From positions 186,001-250,000 of the forward strand of contig NZ_LQIX01000034.1 in NCBI RefSeq assembly GCF_001500045.1: DNA of 64,000 nucleotides, read 5' to 3'. Below the pieces are notes generated by a model. The model was not told the DNA's origin, did no database searches, and was given only the letters and a program-made list of their open reading frames with translations. The DNA comes from Mycobacterium sp. GA-1199. GTDB taxonomy: Bacteria > Actinomycetota > Actinomycetes > Mycobacteriales > Mycobacteriaceae. Both the position numbers and the translations under genes were made by a program. This document shows positions 33,570-42,355 of the stretch, in pieces; the stretch's first letter is position 1, and each line of letters starts with the position of its first letter.

Positions 33570-34727
33570 CTAAGGCGAAATCGCGTCGCTCTGCGGGTCG
33601 ATCAGGATCTTGGCGTGCGCTTCGGCCGCGCCGAGGACCTCGAAGGCGCGTGCCACGCCGCTCAGCCCCACAGTCCCGGTGACGAGCGCCGAGGCGTCCA
33701 CCTTGCCGTCGGCGAGCAGGTGCAATGTGTCGCGGAACTCCAGCGGCGTGTAACCGAAGACGAACCGCAGGTCGATGTCTTTGCCGTTCGCGACCGCCGG
33801 GCGGAAGTGGTCGGTGCCCATGCACACGCCGACCACGACGACCCGTGACTGCACGGGAGCCGCGCGGATGATGCCGTCGATGATCCCGGGCACGCCGACA
33901 CATTCGAAGACCACGGGCCGCTTCGGGCTCGCCGCGCCCAACCTGTCGGCGACCCGGTAGAGCTGCGACCAGCCCGGCACGCGGCGCAGCTTCTCCATCG
34001 TGCCGACGGCGAGTTCAAACAACTGTTGAGCCTCGGTGATCGCCGCGGACTGACCGGCGGCCGTGTACGGGGAGTCGACGGCGGGATCGACGACGACGTC
34101 GGCGCCACAGCGCGACGCCATCTCGCGGCGCGTGGCGGAGAAGTCACTCGCGACGATCGTGGCCACGCCGAGCGACTTCAGATGGCAGATCACCGCGAGA
34201 CCGACCGGCCCGCAACCGATGACGATCGCGACATCACGCTTGCCGATCTGGCTGCGGCGCACCGCATGCAGGGCCACCGCCATCGGCTCGGTCAGCGCAG
34301 CGATATCGAGGTCGAGCCCATTCGGGACGACAAAGCTCATCGAGGCTTCGGCGAGGACGTGCTCGGCGTAGGCGCCGGGTGCCAGCGGCGACAGCCCGGT
34401 CATGTGCACACCGCCCGCCGCTCGCACCATCGGAAAAGACACCACGGGAGCCCCGGCCTTGAACTCCTTGGCGGCGCCCGGGCCGCGCTCGGCTACTTCA
34501 CCGACGAACTCGTGGCCCAACACGACCGGCGTGTCCCGACGCATGAAGTCCGGATAACCGACCTCGTCCATCACATCGGTCAGTTCGTCGGCATGGTCCT
34601 TCGCATGTAGGTCGGATCCGCAGATCCCGCAGCGCCGCACCTCGAGCAGCAGTTGCCCGCGTGTTGGGGCAGGGGTCGGGAGGTCGACGACGGACAGATT
34701 GCCTTGTTCACAGCTGACGGCCTTCAT
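33570..34727 (-). CDS. Zinc-dependent alcohol dehydrogenase (MDR family)
   Basis: The 385-aa MDR enzyme has CGICGSDLHAKDHADELTDV (catalytic zinc Cys), VVLGHEFVGEVAERGPG, a Glu in LTEPMAVALHAV and the Rossmann motif VIGCGPVGLAVICHLKSLG. It lacks the four-cysteine structural-zinc lobe, unlike the paralogue at 23.7 kb. It is the last gene of a unit with HsaA-, HsaC- and KstD-like genes, and is followed by a hairpin. The substrate is probably a steroid alcohol; inference from context. Confidence 0.88.
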   Translation of the reverse strand: MKAVSCEQGNLSVVDLPTPAPTRGQLLLEVRRCGICGSDLHAKDHADELTDVMDEVGYPDFMRRDTPVVLGHEFVGEVAERGPGAAKEFKAGAPVVSFPMVRAAGGVHMTGLSPLAPGAYAEHVLAEASMSFVVPNGLDLDIAALTEPMAVALHAVRRSQIGKRDVAIVIGCGPVGLAVICHLKSLGVATIVASDFSATRREMASRCGADVVVDPAVDSPYTAAGQSAAITEAQQLFELAVGTMEKLRRVPGWSQLYRVADRLGAASPKRPVVFECVGVPGIIDGIIRAAPVQSRVVVVGVCMGTDHFRPAVANGKDIDLRFVFGYTPLEFRDTLHLLADGKVDASALVTGTVGLSGVARAFEVLGAAEAHAKILIDPQSDAISP

Positions 34728-34757
34728 GCGTCCATCGTGTACCACGCGGGCTGGGGA

Positions 34758-36218
34758 CTAGGCGGCCGCCGCGCTCCGCCCCGCCCGCCGGCCGTAGAAG
34801 CTTCCGTCGCCCAACGAGATACCGCTCGCGTAGCCCCACGCCGCGAGGCCCGCGGTGCAGCGCCCCGCGGCGAACAGGCCGGGGATGGGCTCGCCACTGA
34901 CGTGCAAGACCTCCGCGTTCAGCGATGTCTGCAGCCCGCCCAGGGTGAATCCGCCGGTGCTCTCGCGCAGATCGATCGCGCCGACCGGTGTGCCGATCGG
35001 TCGCAGCCACTGCGGCTTCTTGTGCAGCAGCGGATCCTCACCCGCGGCGGCGCCGGCGTTGTAGGCGGAGACGGTCGCTTGAAGCGATCCCGTCGGCAAC
35101 CCCATCTCGGATTCGAGTTCGGCCACCGACTCGCACACCCAGGTCGGCGGGCGCAGCATCAACTGCGGCGACAGCGAGGCCATCGCCTCCTCCTGAGCCT
35201 TCTCGTCGATGATCAGGTACGCCGTGTTGTCCTGGTGGTAGAGCGTCAACTGTCCGACCCTGCCGGGATAGGTGTCCTCGGCGACGTAGCGCTGCCCGCG
35301 GCCGTTGACGAGGATGCCCCGCACCAACTGTTGCGGATCGATGAAGATGGCCACCTCGGTGGCGTCCATGTGGGCGAGGTCGGCGCCCAGCGCCTGCGCC
35401 ATCCGGATGGCCTGGCCGTCATGCTGCTCGATGGCGGCGGCGGGTCGGCCGGCGATGCGCGGGGCGTACTGGGCGACCATGGCCTCGTTGTAGGCGAAGC
35501 TGCCCATCGCGAGGACCACTCCGCGACGCGCCCGCACGGCGATCTCCTCGCCGTACCGACGCGCGCGAACACCGACCACGCGGCCGTCGGACTCGACGAT
35601 CAACCGCTGCACGCGGACGTCGTAAATGGCCCGTGCTCCCGCCGCGGTGGCCGTCTCCACGAGCGGCTTCATCAGCATGAAGCCGGCACTCGCCTCGCCC
35701 TGCTTCTTGTCCGACATCTGCGGGACGTGTCCCCGCGGTGCGGGCGTGGCAATGGTGTTGAACGGGTAGGAGTTCTCCCCGCCGCTGTACATCAACCCCT
35801 GATCGCCCATGGGTTCCCAACCCGGCTCGCCGAAGAATTCCGGCTTGAACCGCACACCGCAGCCGACGAGCCAGTCGAAGTGCTCGAGGCTGCCGTCGCA
35901 GTAGTCGGCGATGCGCTTCTCGTCGGCACCGGGCCCCATCGCGACGTTCAGGTAGGCGGCCATGTTCGCGACGGAATCGTCAAAGCCGCAGGCCTTTTGG
36001 ATGGGTGTGCCACCGCCCAGGTAGATGAAGCCACCGGCCATCGACGCCGCGCCGCCCCACGAGCCGGTTCGTTCGAGGACCAGGACGTCGGCGCCGGCGC
36101 GCGTCGCTTCCACCGCTGCCGCGGCACCGGCGATGCCGAAGCCGGCGATGACGACGTCGGCCTCCTCGTCCCACTGCGCGATATCCGCCGCGGGAAGCGG
36201 AGTGACGTCACCGTTCAC
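34758..36218 (-). CDS. KstD-like FAD-dependent oxidoreductase (third copy)
   Basis: The 486-aa flavoprotein has VVIAGFGIAGAAAAVEATRA, GGAASMAGGFIYLGGGTP, a cap domain and the closing motif GLFAAGRCTAGLAAWGYASG with SLGDGSFYGRRAG. The pattern is closer to 3-ketosteroid delta4(5alpha)-type dehydrogenases than to delta1 enzymes; this is a tentative impression. The GTG start overlaps the HsaC-like stop (GTGA). It lies within the unit hsaA-like, hsaC-like, this gene, ADH. It may prepare 5alpha-reduced substrates for ring opening. Confidence 0.85.
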   Translation of the reverse strand: MNGDVTPLPAADIAQWDEEADVVIAGFGIAGAAAAVEATRAGADVLVLERTGSWGGAASMAGGFIYLGGGTPIQKACGFDDSVANMAAYLNVAMGPGADEKRIADYCDGSLEHFDWLVGCGVRFKPEFFGEPGWEPMGDQGLMYSGGENSYPFNTIATPAPRGHVPQMSDKKQGEASAGFMLMKPLVETATAAGARAIYDVRVQRLIVESDGRVVGVRARRYGEEIAVRARRGVVLAMGSFAYNEAMVAQYAPRIAGRPAAAIEQHDGQAIRMAQALGADLAHMDATEVAIFIDPQQLVRGILVNGRGQRYVAEDTYPGRVGQLTLYHQDNTAYLIIDEKAQEEAMASLSPQLMLRPPTWVCESVAELESEMGLPTGSLQATVSAYNAGAAAGEDPLLHKKPQWLRPIGTPVGAIDLRESTGGFTLGGLQTSLNAEVLHVSGEPIPGLFAAGRCTAGLAAWGYASGISLGDGSFYGRRAGRSAAAA

Positions 36219-37123
36219 GGGCGCATCGCCGCCGGCAGGTCGGAGACCCACTCGTGACCCCAGTAGCTGTCGGCGGTGATTTCCTCTGCGGTGTAATAGG
36301 TTTCGTCGACCCGCATACCGTCGGTGCCGAACTCGATATCCCAGTCACCGGGCGCGCGCACGTAGAACGACACCATCTTGTCGTTGGTGTGCCTGCCCAG
36401 CGTCGAGGACAACTGGAAGCCGTCCCTGTTCACCCGGTCGAGTGCCTGTCCGACGGCGTCAAGGCTGTCGACCTCCACCATCAGGTGGATCAGGCCCGGG
36501 TCTCGCAACGTCATCGCCGGGCAGATCGCCAGGCTGTGGTGGCGCGCGTTGATACCGAGGAACCGCACGCGCAGCGGCCCGAACTCCGGCGGCGTCGGAA
36601 CGCGAAACGCCCCGCGCGACTTGAATCCCAGAACCTCGGTGTAGAAACCGAACAGGCCAGGCACGTCGAGGGCCGGCAGCACGACGTGGCCCAACCCCTG
36701 ATCGCCGGTGACGAACCTGGCACCGTACGGCGTCACCACCGGGCTGTGGTCGAGTACCGCACCGTGGAAGACCTCGGTGGAGGTGCCTGCCGGATCGTCG
36801 AACGCGATCACCTCTTCGACCCGACGTGCGTCGGCCTCCTCGAGTGAGAGTTCCTTGACCGCTATGCCAGCGCCGTCCAGAGCGGCCTTCACCCGGGTCA
36901 GCGCCGCATGGTCGCGGACTTCCCAACCGACGGTGACGATCTTGTCGACGTCGCCGGGAACCACGATGATGCGCGCGGCGCGCTCGTCCATGCGTAGATA
37001 CAGCGCGTCGCCGTCGGGGCCGGAGCCCTCGGCGAAACCCAGCACCTTGAACGCGAAGTGGCGCCAGCGCTCGATGTCGGTCGCCTGGACCTTGACATAT
37101 CCGAGGCTCTTCAGATCGCTCAT
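36215..37123 (-). CDS. hsaC: Extradiol ring-cleavage dioxygenase, HsaC-like
   Basis: The 302-aa two-domain VOC extradiol dioxygenase should cleave the catechol-like 3,4-DHSA ring next to the hydroxyls. The Fe(II) ligands are visible as H146 (DQGLGHVVLP), H213 (GLIHLMVEVDS) and E264 (WDIEFGTDG), with the active-site His in ARHHSL (195/196) and a Tyr in VSFYVRAPG. The ATG overlaps the HsaA-like stop by one base (TGATG). Length matches HsaC. It is a paralogue candidate, since cholesterol-degrading mycobacteria have another hsaC elsewhere. Confidence 0.9.
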   Translation of the reverse strand: MSDLKSLGYVKVQATDIERWRHFAFKVLGFAEGSGPDGDALYLRMDERAARIIVVPGDVDKIVTVGWEVRDHAALTRVKAALDGAGIAVKELSLEEADARRVEEVIAFDDPAGTSTEVFHGAVLDHSPVVTPYGARFVTGDQGLGHVVLPALDVPGLFGFYTEVLGFKSRGAFRVPTPPEFGPLRVRFLGINARHHSLAICPAMTLRDPGLIHLMVEVDSLDAVGQALDRVNRDGFQLSSTLGRHTNDKMVSFYVRAPGDWDIEFGTDGMRVDETYYTAEEITADSYWGHEWVSDLPAAMRP

Positions 37124-38304
37124 CAGATCATCGCCCGCAGCGGACCCTGCGGATCCACGCCCAGCGAGCTCAGCGCCGAGGCGTGAAATACCGTGCCGGG
37201 CACGTGAATTGCGTGCAGCTGCCCGACATGCACGTCGCGCCAGTACCGCTGCAAGGGCTTGTCCATGCGTGCGGCGTTGCCGCCCGAGCGGGCGAAGATC
37301 TCGTCGACGGCGGACACCGCGCGCCACACCGCGCGGATCTGGGTGCGACGTCCGGCGGCCCGGTCCTCGAAGCTGACCTCCTTGCCCGCGGCGACCATGT
37401 CGTAGATGCGGTCGGCGTTGGCGAGCAGTTCCTGGCGTGCGGCGTTGATGTCGGCGGCCGCCTCTCCGATGGCGTACATGACGTACGGGTCGTCCTTGAT
37501 CGCAACGCCGCTGGAGTTCACGCGCTCGCGCTGATAGTCCAGATGCGCGGCCAGCGCGCCCTCGGCGATGCCGATGGTGGCGGCCGAGATACCGAGCGGG
37601 AACATCGTCGACCACGGCATCAGGTACAACGGTTCGGTCATACCCGCTTCACGCTGGGCGGTGCCGTCCATCACCTTCATCGCGTCCATCGTGCGGTACT
37701 CCGGCACGAACGCATCGCGAACGATGACGTCCTTGGATCCGGTGCCGCGCAACCCGACGACGTCCCACGAGTCCTCCACGATCTCGTAGTCCGACCGCGG
37801 CAGGATCATGTGCAGCATCTGCGGTGGCATCAGCGGCTTGCCTTCCGCATCACCGATCATCGCGCCGAGGATGATCCAGTCGCACGCGTCGGTTCCGGAG
37901 CTGAACTGCCACCGTCCGTTGAAGAGGTAGCCCCCGTCGACCGGCTTTGCGACGCCCTGCGGCGCGTACGGAGACGCCATCCAGGTGTCGACGTCCTCGC
38001 CCCAGACTTCCTCGCCTACCCGCGGATCGGCGTATGCCAGCTGGTACGGGTGCACACCGACCACGCCGTTGATCCAGCCAGCCGCGGGGTCCAGGGCCGC
38101 GGTGGCCATCACGGTCTCGGCGAATTCGCGGGGATGGGCCTCGTAGCCGCCGTGCTTCTTGGGCTGCAGCAGGCGGATGGACCCGGCGGCCTTCATCGAC
38201 TTGACCGTGGTGTCGGTCAAGCGTCCGATCTTCTCGGCCTCGGCGCCCTGGTCTTTGAACTGCTCGGCCAGGTGCATCACCCGGTCGAGTACGCGCTCAC
38301 TCAT
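37123..38304 (-). CDS. hsaA: Flavin-dependent monooxygenase, oxygenase component, HsaA-like
   Basis: The 393-aa ACAD-fold monooxygenase would hydroxylate the phenolic A ring (3-HSA to 3,4-DHSA) using reduced flavin. Characteristic parts are RLLQPKKHGGYEAHPREFAE, WINGVVGVHPYQLAYADPRV, GGYLFNGRWQFSSGTDACDW and a C-terminal helical bundle ending FHASALSSLGVDPQGPLRAM. Length equals known HsaA (~394). The start has a GAGGA ribosome site. No flavin reductase (HsaB) gene is in the window, so that partner must come from elsewhere. A cluster palindrome lies 66-80 bp upstream. Confidence 0.9.
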   Translation of the reverse strand: MSERVLDRVMHLAEQFKDQGAEAEKIGRLTDTTVKSMKAAGSIRLLQPKKHGGYEAHPREFAETVMATAALDPAAGWINGVVGVHPYQLAYADPRVGEEVWGEDVDTWMASPYAPQGVAKPVDGGYLFNGRWQFSSGTDACDWIILGAMIGDAEGKPLMPPQMLHMILPRSDYEIVEDSWDVVGLRGTGSKDVIVRDAFVPEYRTMDAMKVMDGTAQREAGMTEPLYLMPWSTMFPLGISAATIGIAEGALAAHLDYQRERVNSSGVAIKDDPYVMYAIGEAAADINAARQELLANADRIYDMVAAGKEVSFEDRAAGRRTQIRAVWRAVSAVDEIFARSGGNAARMDKPLQRYWRDVHVGQLHAIHVPGTVFHASALSSLGVDPQGPLRAMI

Positions 38305-38369
38305 GCTGATGTCCTCACTATCGGCTGCACTTGATGGTCTACCGCACCGGACGGGCGAATGGGACGCAA

Positions 38370-38384
38370 TCCCGGTCAGCGGGC
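38370..38384. promoter_or_regulatory. Cluster palindrome copy 7, upstream of the HsaA-like gene
   Basis: TCCCGGTCAGCGGGC is one mismatch from a perfect palindrome and sits in the 91-bp gap before the four-gene hsaA-like unit. Confidence 0.7.
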
Positions 38385-38395
38385 GGGGTTTCGGC

Positions 38396-38698
38396 TCAAT
38401 ACTCGACATGAATGTCGTCGCTGAGCGGTCGGGCCTGGCACCCCAGGATGAGGCCGTCGGCCAGGTCGGCGGGCTCGAGGATGTCGCAGGTGGCCATGTC
38501 GACCTCGCCGGACACCACGGTCGCGACGCATGACCCGCAGTGGCCTTCCCGGCACGAGTGCGGGGCATCGATCCCGGCGTCGAGCATCGCGTCGACGAGG
38601 GTCTTGTCGCGCGGCCAGCGAAGGTGGTGGCGGGTTCCGTCCAGATCGACGCAGGCGGTGGTATCGACCCGGGTAACGCTGGCCTCGGTCTGTGACAT
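38396..38698 (-). CDS. Plant-type [2Fe-2S] ferredoxin, KshB C-terminal-domain-like
   Basis: The 100-aa protein is a single ferredoxin domain. The cluster ligands are in HSCREGHCGSCVATV (Cys-x4-Cys-x2-Cys) and GLILGCQARPLSDD (fourth Cys). The sequence (LVDAMLDAGIDAPHSCREG, DLADGLILGCQA) is like the C-terminal ferredoxin domain of KshB-type reductases, but no FAD/NAD reductase domain is fused. The ATG at 38698 gives a complete domain. It may carry electrons to KshA or another oxygenase from a reductase encoded elsewhere. It is divergent from a BVMO with a palindrome in the gap. Confidence 0.9.
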   Translation of the reverse strand: MSQTEASVTRVDTTACVDLDGTRHHLRWPRDKTLVDAMLDAGIDAPHSCREGHCGSCVATVVSGEVDMATCDILEPADLADGLILGCQARPLSDDIHVEY

Positions 38699-38771
38699 GC
38701 GCTGATCTTCACCGTCCGCGGCAACCGGGTCGACCGGTCCTTCCAATGGGCGGAATCTTCCTCGCCCGATT

Positions 38772-38786
38772 GCCCGGTCATCGGGA
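38772..38786. promoter_or_regulatory. Cluster palindrome copy 8, between ferredoxin and BVMO genes
   Basis: GCCCGGTCATCGGGA matches 14 of 15 consensus positions, in a 130-bp divergent gap. Confidence 0.7.
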
Positions 38787-38828
38787 AACTCCAGGGGTAT
38801 CGGCTCCGCCACGCCCTACCGTGGTCGC

Positions 38829-40445
38829 GTGGGTATCTCCGAGGAGCGGTCGAACGTGGACGCGGTGGTGGTCGGCGCCGGCTTCGCCGGCCTGTACGCG
38901 TTGCACAAACTGCGATCGCAGGGCTTGTCGGTGCGGGTGTTCGAGGCGGCGCCGGAGATCGGGGGGACCTGGTACTACAACCGCTATCCGGGGGCGCGCT
39001 GCGACGTCGAGAGCGTGGACTACTGCTACTCGTTCGATCCGGAACTCGAGCAGGAGTGGGACTGGTCGGAGAAGTACGCGACGCAGGCCGAGATCCTGCG
39101 CTACCTGAACTGGGTGGCCGACAAGCTCGACCTGCGCGACGGCATCACGTTCAACACCCGGGTCATCTCGGCGGTGCTCGACGAGAACGATCTGAAATGG
39201 ACGGTGACGACCGACGCGGGTGAGGTCGTCGCCGCGCGCTTCTGTGTGATGGCGACCGGTCCGCTGTCGGCGGCGCTGACGCCCGACATTCCCGGCCTCG
39301 ACGGTTTCGCGGGGGAGCTGTACCACACCGCGCACTGGCCGCACGAGCCCGTCGACTTCACCGGCAAGCGAGTCGCGGTGATCGGTACGGGTTCGTCGGG
39401 CATCCAGTCCATTCCGGTCATCGCCGAACAGGCCGATCGCCTCTACGTCTTCCAGCGGACACCCAATTACAGTGTGCCCGCCGGGAATCGACCACTGACC
39501 GACGAGGACCGCGCCCAGGTCAAGGCGACCTACGCCGAACGCCGCCGGTTGTCGTGGCGCAGCGGCGGCGGCTCACCGCACATCGCTCATCCGAAGCTGA
39601 CGATGGAGGCCACGCCCGAGGAGCGCCGGGCGGCGTTCGAGAAACGCTGGGAACTCGGCGGTGTGCTGTTCTCGAAGACGTTCAGCGACCAGATGATCGA
39701 TATGGCCGCCAACGAGGAGGCGCGCAAGTTTTACGAGGAGAAGATCCGCGCGGTGATCGACGACCCCGAGGTCGCCGAACTGCTCATCCCCAACGACCAC
39801 CCCATCGGGACGAAGCGAATCTGCACCGACACCAACTACTTTCAGACATTCAACCAACCGCACGTAAAGCTGGTCAGCGTGCGGAAGACGCCCATCGTGT
39901 CGATCGACGCGACGGGTATCAACACCTCCGACGCCCACTATGACGTCGACGCGATTGTGCTGGCCACCGGCTTTGATGCGATGACCGGCGCACTGGCCAA
40001 GATCGACATTGTCGGCCGCGGCGGTCAGAGTCTGCGCGACGATTGGGCGCACGGTCCGCGCACCTACCTCGGTCTCGGGGTGGACGGCTTCCCGAACCTG
40101 TTTCTGGTCTCGGGCCCCGGTGCGCCTGCGGTGCTCGCCAACATGGTGCTGCACGCCGAGGCGAACGTGAACTGGATCGCCGAGGCGATCTCCTACCTCG
40201 ACGGACATGGTTACACCGCACTCGAACCCACCGCCGCTGCGGTGGACAACTGGATCGCCGAGTGCAACCGGCGCGCGGATGCGACGTTGTTCCCGAAGGC
40301 CAACTCCTGGTACATGGGCGCCAACGTCCCGGGCAAACCGCGCGGGTTCATGTTGTTCATTGGCGGTTTCGGTGTCTACCTCGACATCTGCAACGAGGTG
40401 GCCGCCGCGGGTTACAAGGGCTTCCGGCTGCTGGGGCCGCCCTAG
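38829..40445 (+). CDS. Baeyer-Villiger monooxygenase, cyclohexanone monooxygenase-like
   Basis: The 538-aa single-chain FAD/NADPH BVMO has VVGAGFAGLYALHKLRSQG, GGTWYYNRYPGARCDVES, the fingerprint FAGELYHTAHWP and the second Rossmann VAVIGTGSSGIQSIPVIAEQ. C-terminal GFDAMTGALAKIDIVGRGG and a NPTGMAL-like region are typical for cyclohexanone/steroid BVMOs. It starts at GTG. It has no N-terminal extension, unlike the BVMO at 26.5 kb. The likely substrate is a cyclic ketone such as a 17-oxosteroid. It ends overlapping the convergent HsaD-like gene. Confidence 0.92.
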   Translation: MGISEERSNVDAVVVGAGFAGLYALHKLRSQGLSVRVFEAAPEIGGTWYYNRYPGARCDVESVDYCYSFDPELEQEWDWSEKYATQAEILRYLNWVADKLDLRDGITFNTRVISAVLDENDLKWTVTTDAGEVVAARFCVMATGPLSAALTPDIPGLDGFAGELYHTAHWPHEPVDFTGKRVAVIGTGSSGIQSIPVIAEQADRLYVFQRTPNYSVPAGNRPLTDEDRAQVKATYAERRRLSWRSGGGSPHIAHPKLTMEATPEERRAAFEKRWELGGVLFSKTFSDQMIDMAANEEARKFYEEKIRAVIDDPEVAELLIPNDHPIGTKRICTDTNYFQTFNQPHVKLVSVRKTPIVSIDATGINTSDAHYDVDAIVLATGFDAMTGALAKIDIVGRGGQSLRDDWAHGPRTYLGLGVDGFPNLFLVSGPGAPAVLANMVLHAEANVNWIAEAISYLDGHGYTALEPTAAAVDNWIAECNRRADATLFPKANSWYMGANVPGKPRGFMLFIGGFGVYLDICNEVAAAGYKGFRLLGPP

Positions 40446-41317
40446 GCCTCACGGGTCAAGAACGCCAACACCACGTTCTCGAAGGCCTCCTTGGCCTCGA
40501 TCATCGCCCAGTGCCCGCAATTCGGGAACACGTGTAGCTCGGCGTTGGGGATGGTGCGCATCGGTATCAACGCCATGTCCAGCGGGCTCACCCGATCGTC
40601 TCGCCCCCACGTCAGCAGCGTGGGTGCGGCGACCCTGTGCATCTGCGCCCAGGGCAGCGGCGCGTCGCTGCTGCGCATGAACGCCATCATCTGAGCGAAG
40701 GCCTTCTTGCCGTACATGCGGCGGGCGGCGGCCAGGGTGTCCGGATCGGTGGCCAACTGCCAGCGTTCCTCGATCAGCTGTTCGGTGACCAGAGACTGGT
40801 CGTAGACCATCGAGTTGAGCCAGTCGACCAACCGCTGCCGGGTCGGATCCTCGGTGAACTCCTGGAGCAGCCGGATCCCTTCGCTCGGGCCGGGACTGAA
40901 GATGTTGGTGCCGATGCCGCCGATCGTGACCAACCGGCCGATGCGGTCGGGGTTGTTGATCGCGAAGTTGATGCCGACACCGCCTCCCATCGAGTTGCCG
41001 ACGATGTCAACGTGGTCAACCCCGAGCGCGTCGAGAAACGGTGCGACAGTGCCCTGTGCGGTGATCATCGGATGTCCGCCGAAATCGTCGCTGACCCCGA
41101 AACCGGGAAATTCCAGAATCAGGCACCGGAACCGCTCGGCGAAGGTCGGTAGCACGCCGCGGAAGTTGCGCCACCCCGTGACGCCGGGGCCGGAGCCGTG
41201 CAGAAACAGCAGCACGGGACCGTCGCCCACGTCGTAGTAGCGCAGCACTCCGGCAGGTGTCGGCGCCTCGCGGCGGTCGTTCTCGACTCGGGCGATGAAG
41301 GCTGCGGTATCGGTCAC
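40442..41317 (-). CDS. hsaD: C-C bond hydrolase (meta-cleavage product hydrolase), HsaD-like
   Basis: The 291-aa alpha/beta hydrolase would hydrolyse the 4,9-DSHA-type meta-cleavage product made by the HsaC-like enzyme. It has FLHGSGPGVTGWRNFRGVLP (oxyanion region), the nucleophile elbow VGNSMGGGVGINFA, the acid in LTWGRDDRVSPLDMA and the His in NCGHWAMIEAKEAF, all as in BphD/HsaD enzymes. GTG start. It is divergent from the yrbE/mce operon, with two cluster palindromes between. Its stop codon and that of the convergent BVMO share the same CTAG. Confidence 0.9.
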   Translation of the reverse strand: MTDTAAFIARVENDRREAPTPAGVLRYYDVGDGPVLLFLHGSGPGVTGWRNFRGVLPTFAERFRCLILEFPGFGVSDDFGGHPMITAQGTVAPFLDALGVDHVDIVGNSMGGGVGINFAINNPDRIGRLVTIGGIGTNIFSPGPSEGIRLLQEFTEDPTRQRLVDWLNSMVYDQSLVTEQLIEERWQLATDPDTLAAARRMYGKKAFAQMMAFMRSSDAPLPWAQMHRVAAPTLLTWGRDDRVSPLDMALIPMRTIPNAELHVFPNCGHWAMIEAKEAFENVVLAFLTREA

Positions 41318-41358
41318 GCCCCTAGCCTGCCACGCGCATATTTCACCGCCGGCGGTTG

Positions 41359-41389
41359 TTCCGTTCATCGGGCGTCCCGGTAAGCGGGA
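41359..41389. promoter_or_regulatory. Cluster palindrome copies 9 and 10 (tandem), between hsaD-like and yrbE/mce
   Basis: TTCCGTTCATCGGGC (41359-41373) and TCCCGGTAAGCGGGA (41375-41389) are separated by one base. The second has perfect arms. The pair lies in the 219-bp divergent region controlling the Mce importer. Confidence 0.75.
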
Positions 41390-41536
41390 CGCTCACTGTG
41401 CCGCTGAACGATTCACTGCGACGCTGCCGATCGAGACACGGGCCGTCGATGCGCCCGCGTAATCAGGAGGCCCGATGTCACCCGCGATCCCGTCAGGGTG
41501 TTTCGCGATGACGGCCGCACGCGGAGTCGTGAGGTG

Positions 41537-42346
41537 ATGGCGACCGACGCACCGGAGCGGTGGTCGGCGGGTCTGCCGCCGTTGCGGAATTTGGCCGGGC
41601 CGATGCAGGCGGTCGGGGCGTTGTTTGCGATGTCGGCTGATGCGGTGCGGTTTGTGTTTCGCCGGCCGTTTCAGTGGCGGGAGTTTTTGGAGCAGTGCTG
41701 GTTCATCGCTCGGGTGTCGTTGGCGCCGACGTTGTTGGTGGCGATTCCGTTCACGGTATTGGTGTCGTTCACGCTCAACATTTTGTTGCGCGAGTTGGGT
41801 GCTGCGGATCTGTCGGGGGCGGGTGCGGCCTTTGGTGCGGTGACCCAGGTGGGTCCGATCGTGACGGTGTTGATCGTGGCCGGTGCGGGCGCGACGGCGA
41901 TGTGTGCCGATCTGGGGTCGCGCACGATCCGCGAGGAGATCGATGCGATGGAGGTGTTGGGCATCAATCCGGTGCAGCGTTTGGTGACCCCGCGCATGTT
42001 GGCCTCGGGTCTGGTGGCGTTGTTGCTCAACAGTTTGGTGGTGATCATCGGGATTTTGGGGGGTTACACGTTTTCGGTGTTCATCCAGGATGTGAATCCG
42101 GGTGCGTTTGCTGCGGGGATCACGTTGTTGACCGGGGTGCCCGAGGTGATCATTTCGTGTGTGAAGGCGGCGTTGTTCGGGTTGATCGCGGGATTGGTGG
42201 CGTGTTTTCGCGGGTTGACGATCACCGGTGGTGGAGCCAAGGCGGTCGGTAACGCGGTTAACGAGACGGTGGTGTATGCGTTCATGGCGTTGTTCGTGAT
42301 CAACGTGGTCGTCACCGCCATCGGCATCCGAATGACCACGGGCTAA
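41537..42346 (+). CDS. yrbEA: YrbE/MlaE-family permease subunit A of the Mce transporter
   Basis: The 269-aa inner-membrane protein has about five to six hydrophobic segments and the MlaE signatures VTQVGPIVTVLIVAGAGATA, IREEIDAMEVLGINPVQRLV and a conserved loop. It is the first permease of a Mce complex, which moves lipids or steroids across the envelope. The ATG at 41537 follows GAGGTG; earlier in-frame codons lack family similarity. Leu codons are mostly TTG here, unlike the CTG-rich neighbours. It is first in an eight-gene operon. Confidence 0.92.
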   Translation: MATDAPERWSAGLPPLRNLAGPMQAVGALFAMSADAVRFVFRRPFQWREFLEQCWFIARVSLAPTLLVAIPFTVLVSFTLNILLRELGAADLSGAGAAFGAVTQVGPIVTVLIVAGAGATAMCADLGSRTIREEIDAMEVLGINPVQRLVTPRMLASGLVALLLNSLVVIIGILGGYTFSVFIQDVNPGAFAAGITLLTGVPEVIISCVKAALFGLIAGLVACFRGLTITGGGAKAVGNAVNETVVYAFMALFVINVVVTAIGIRMTTG

Positions 42347-42355
42347 CGGCATATC

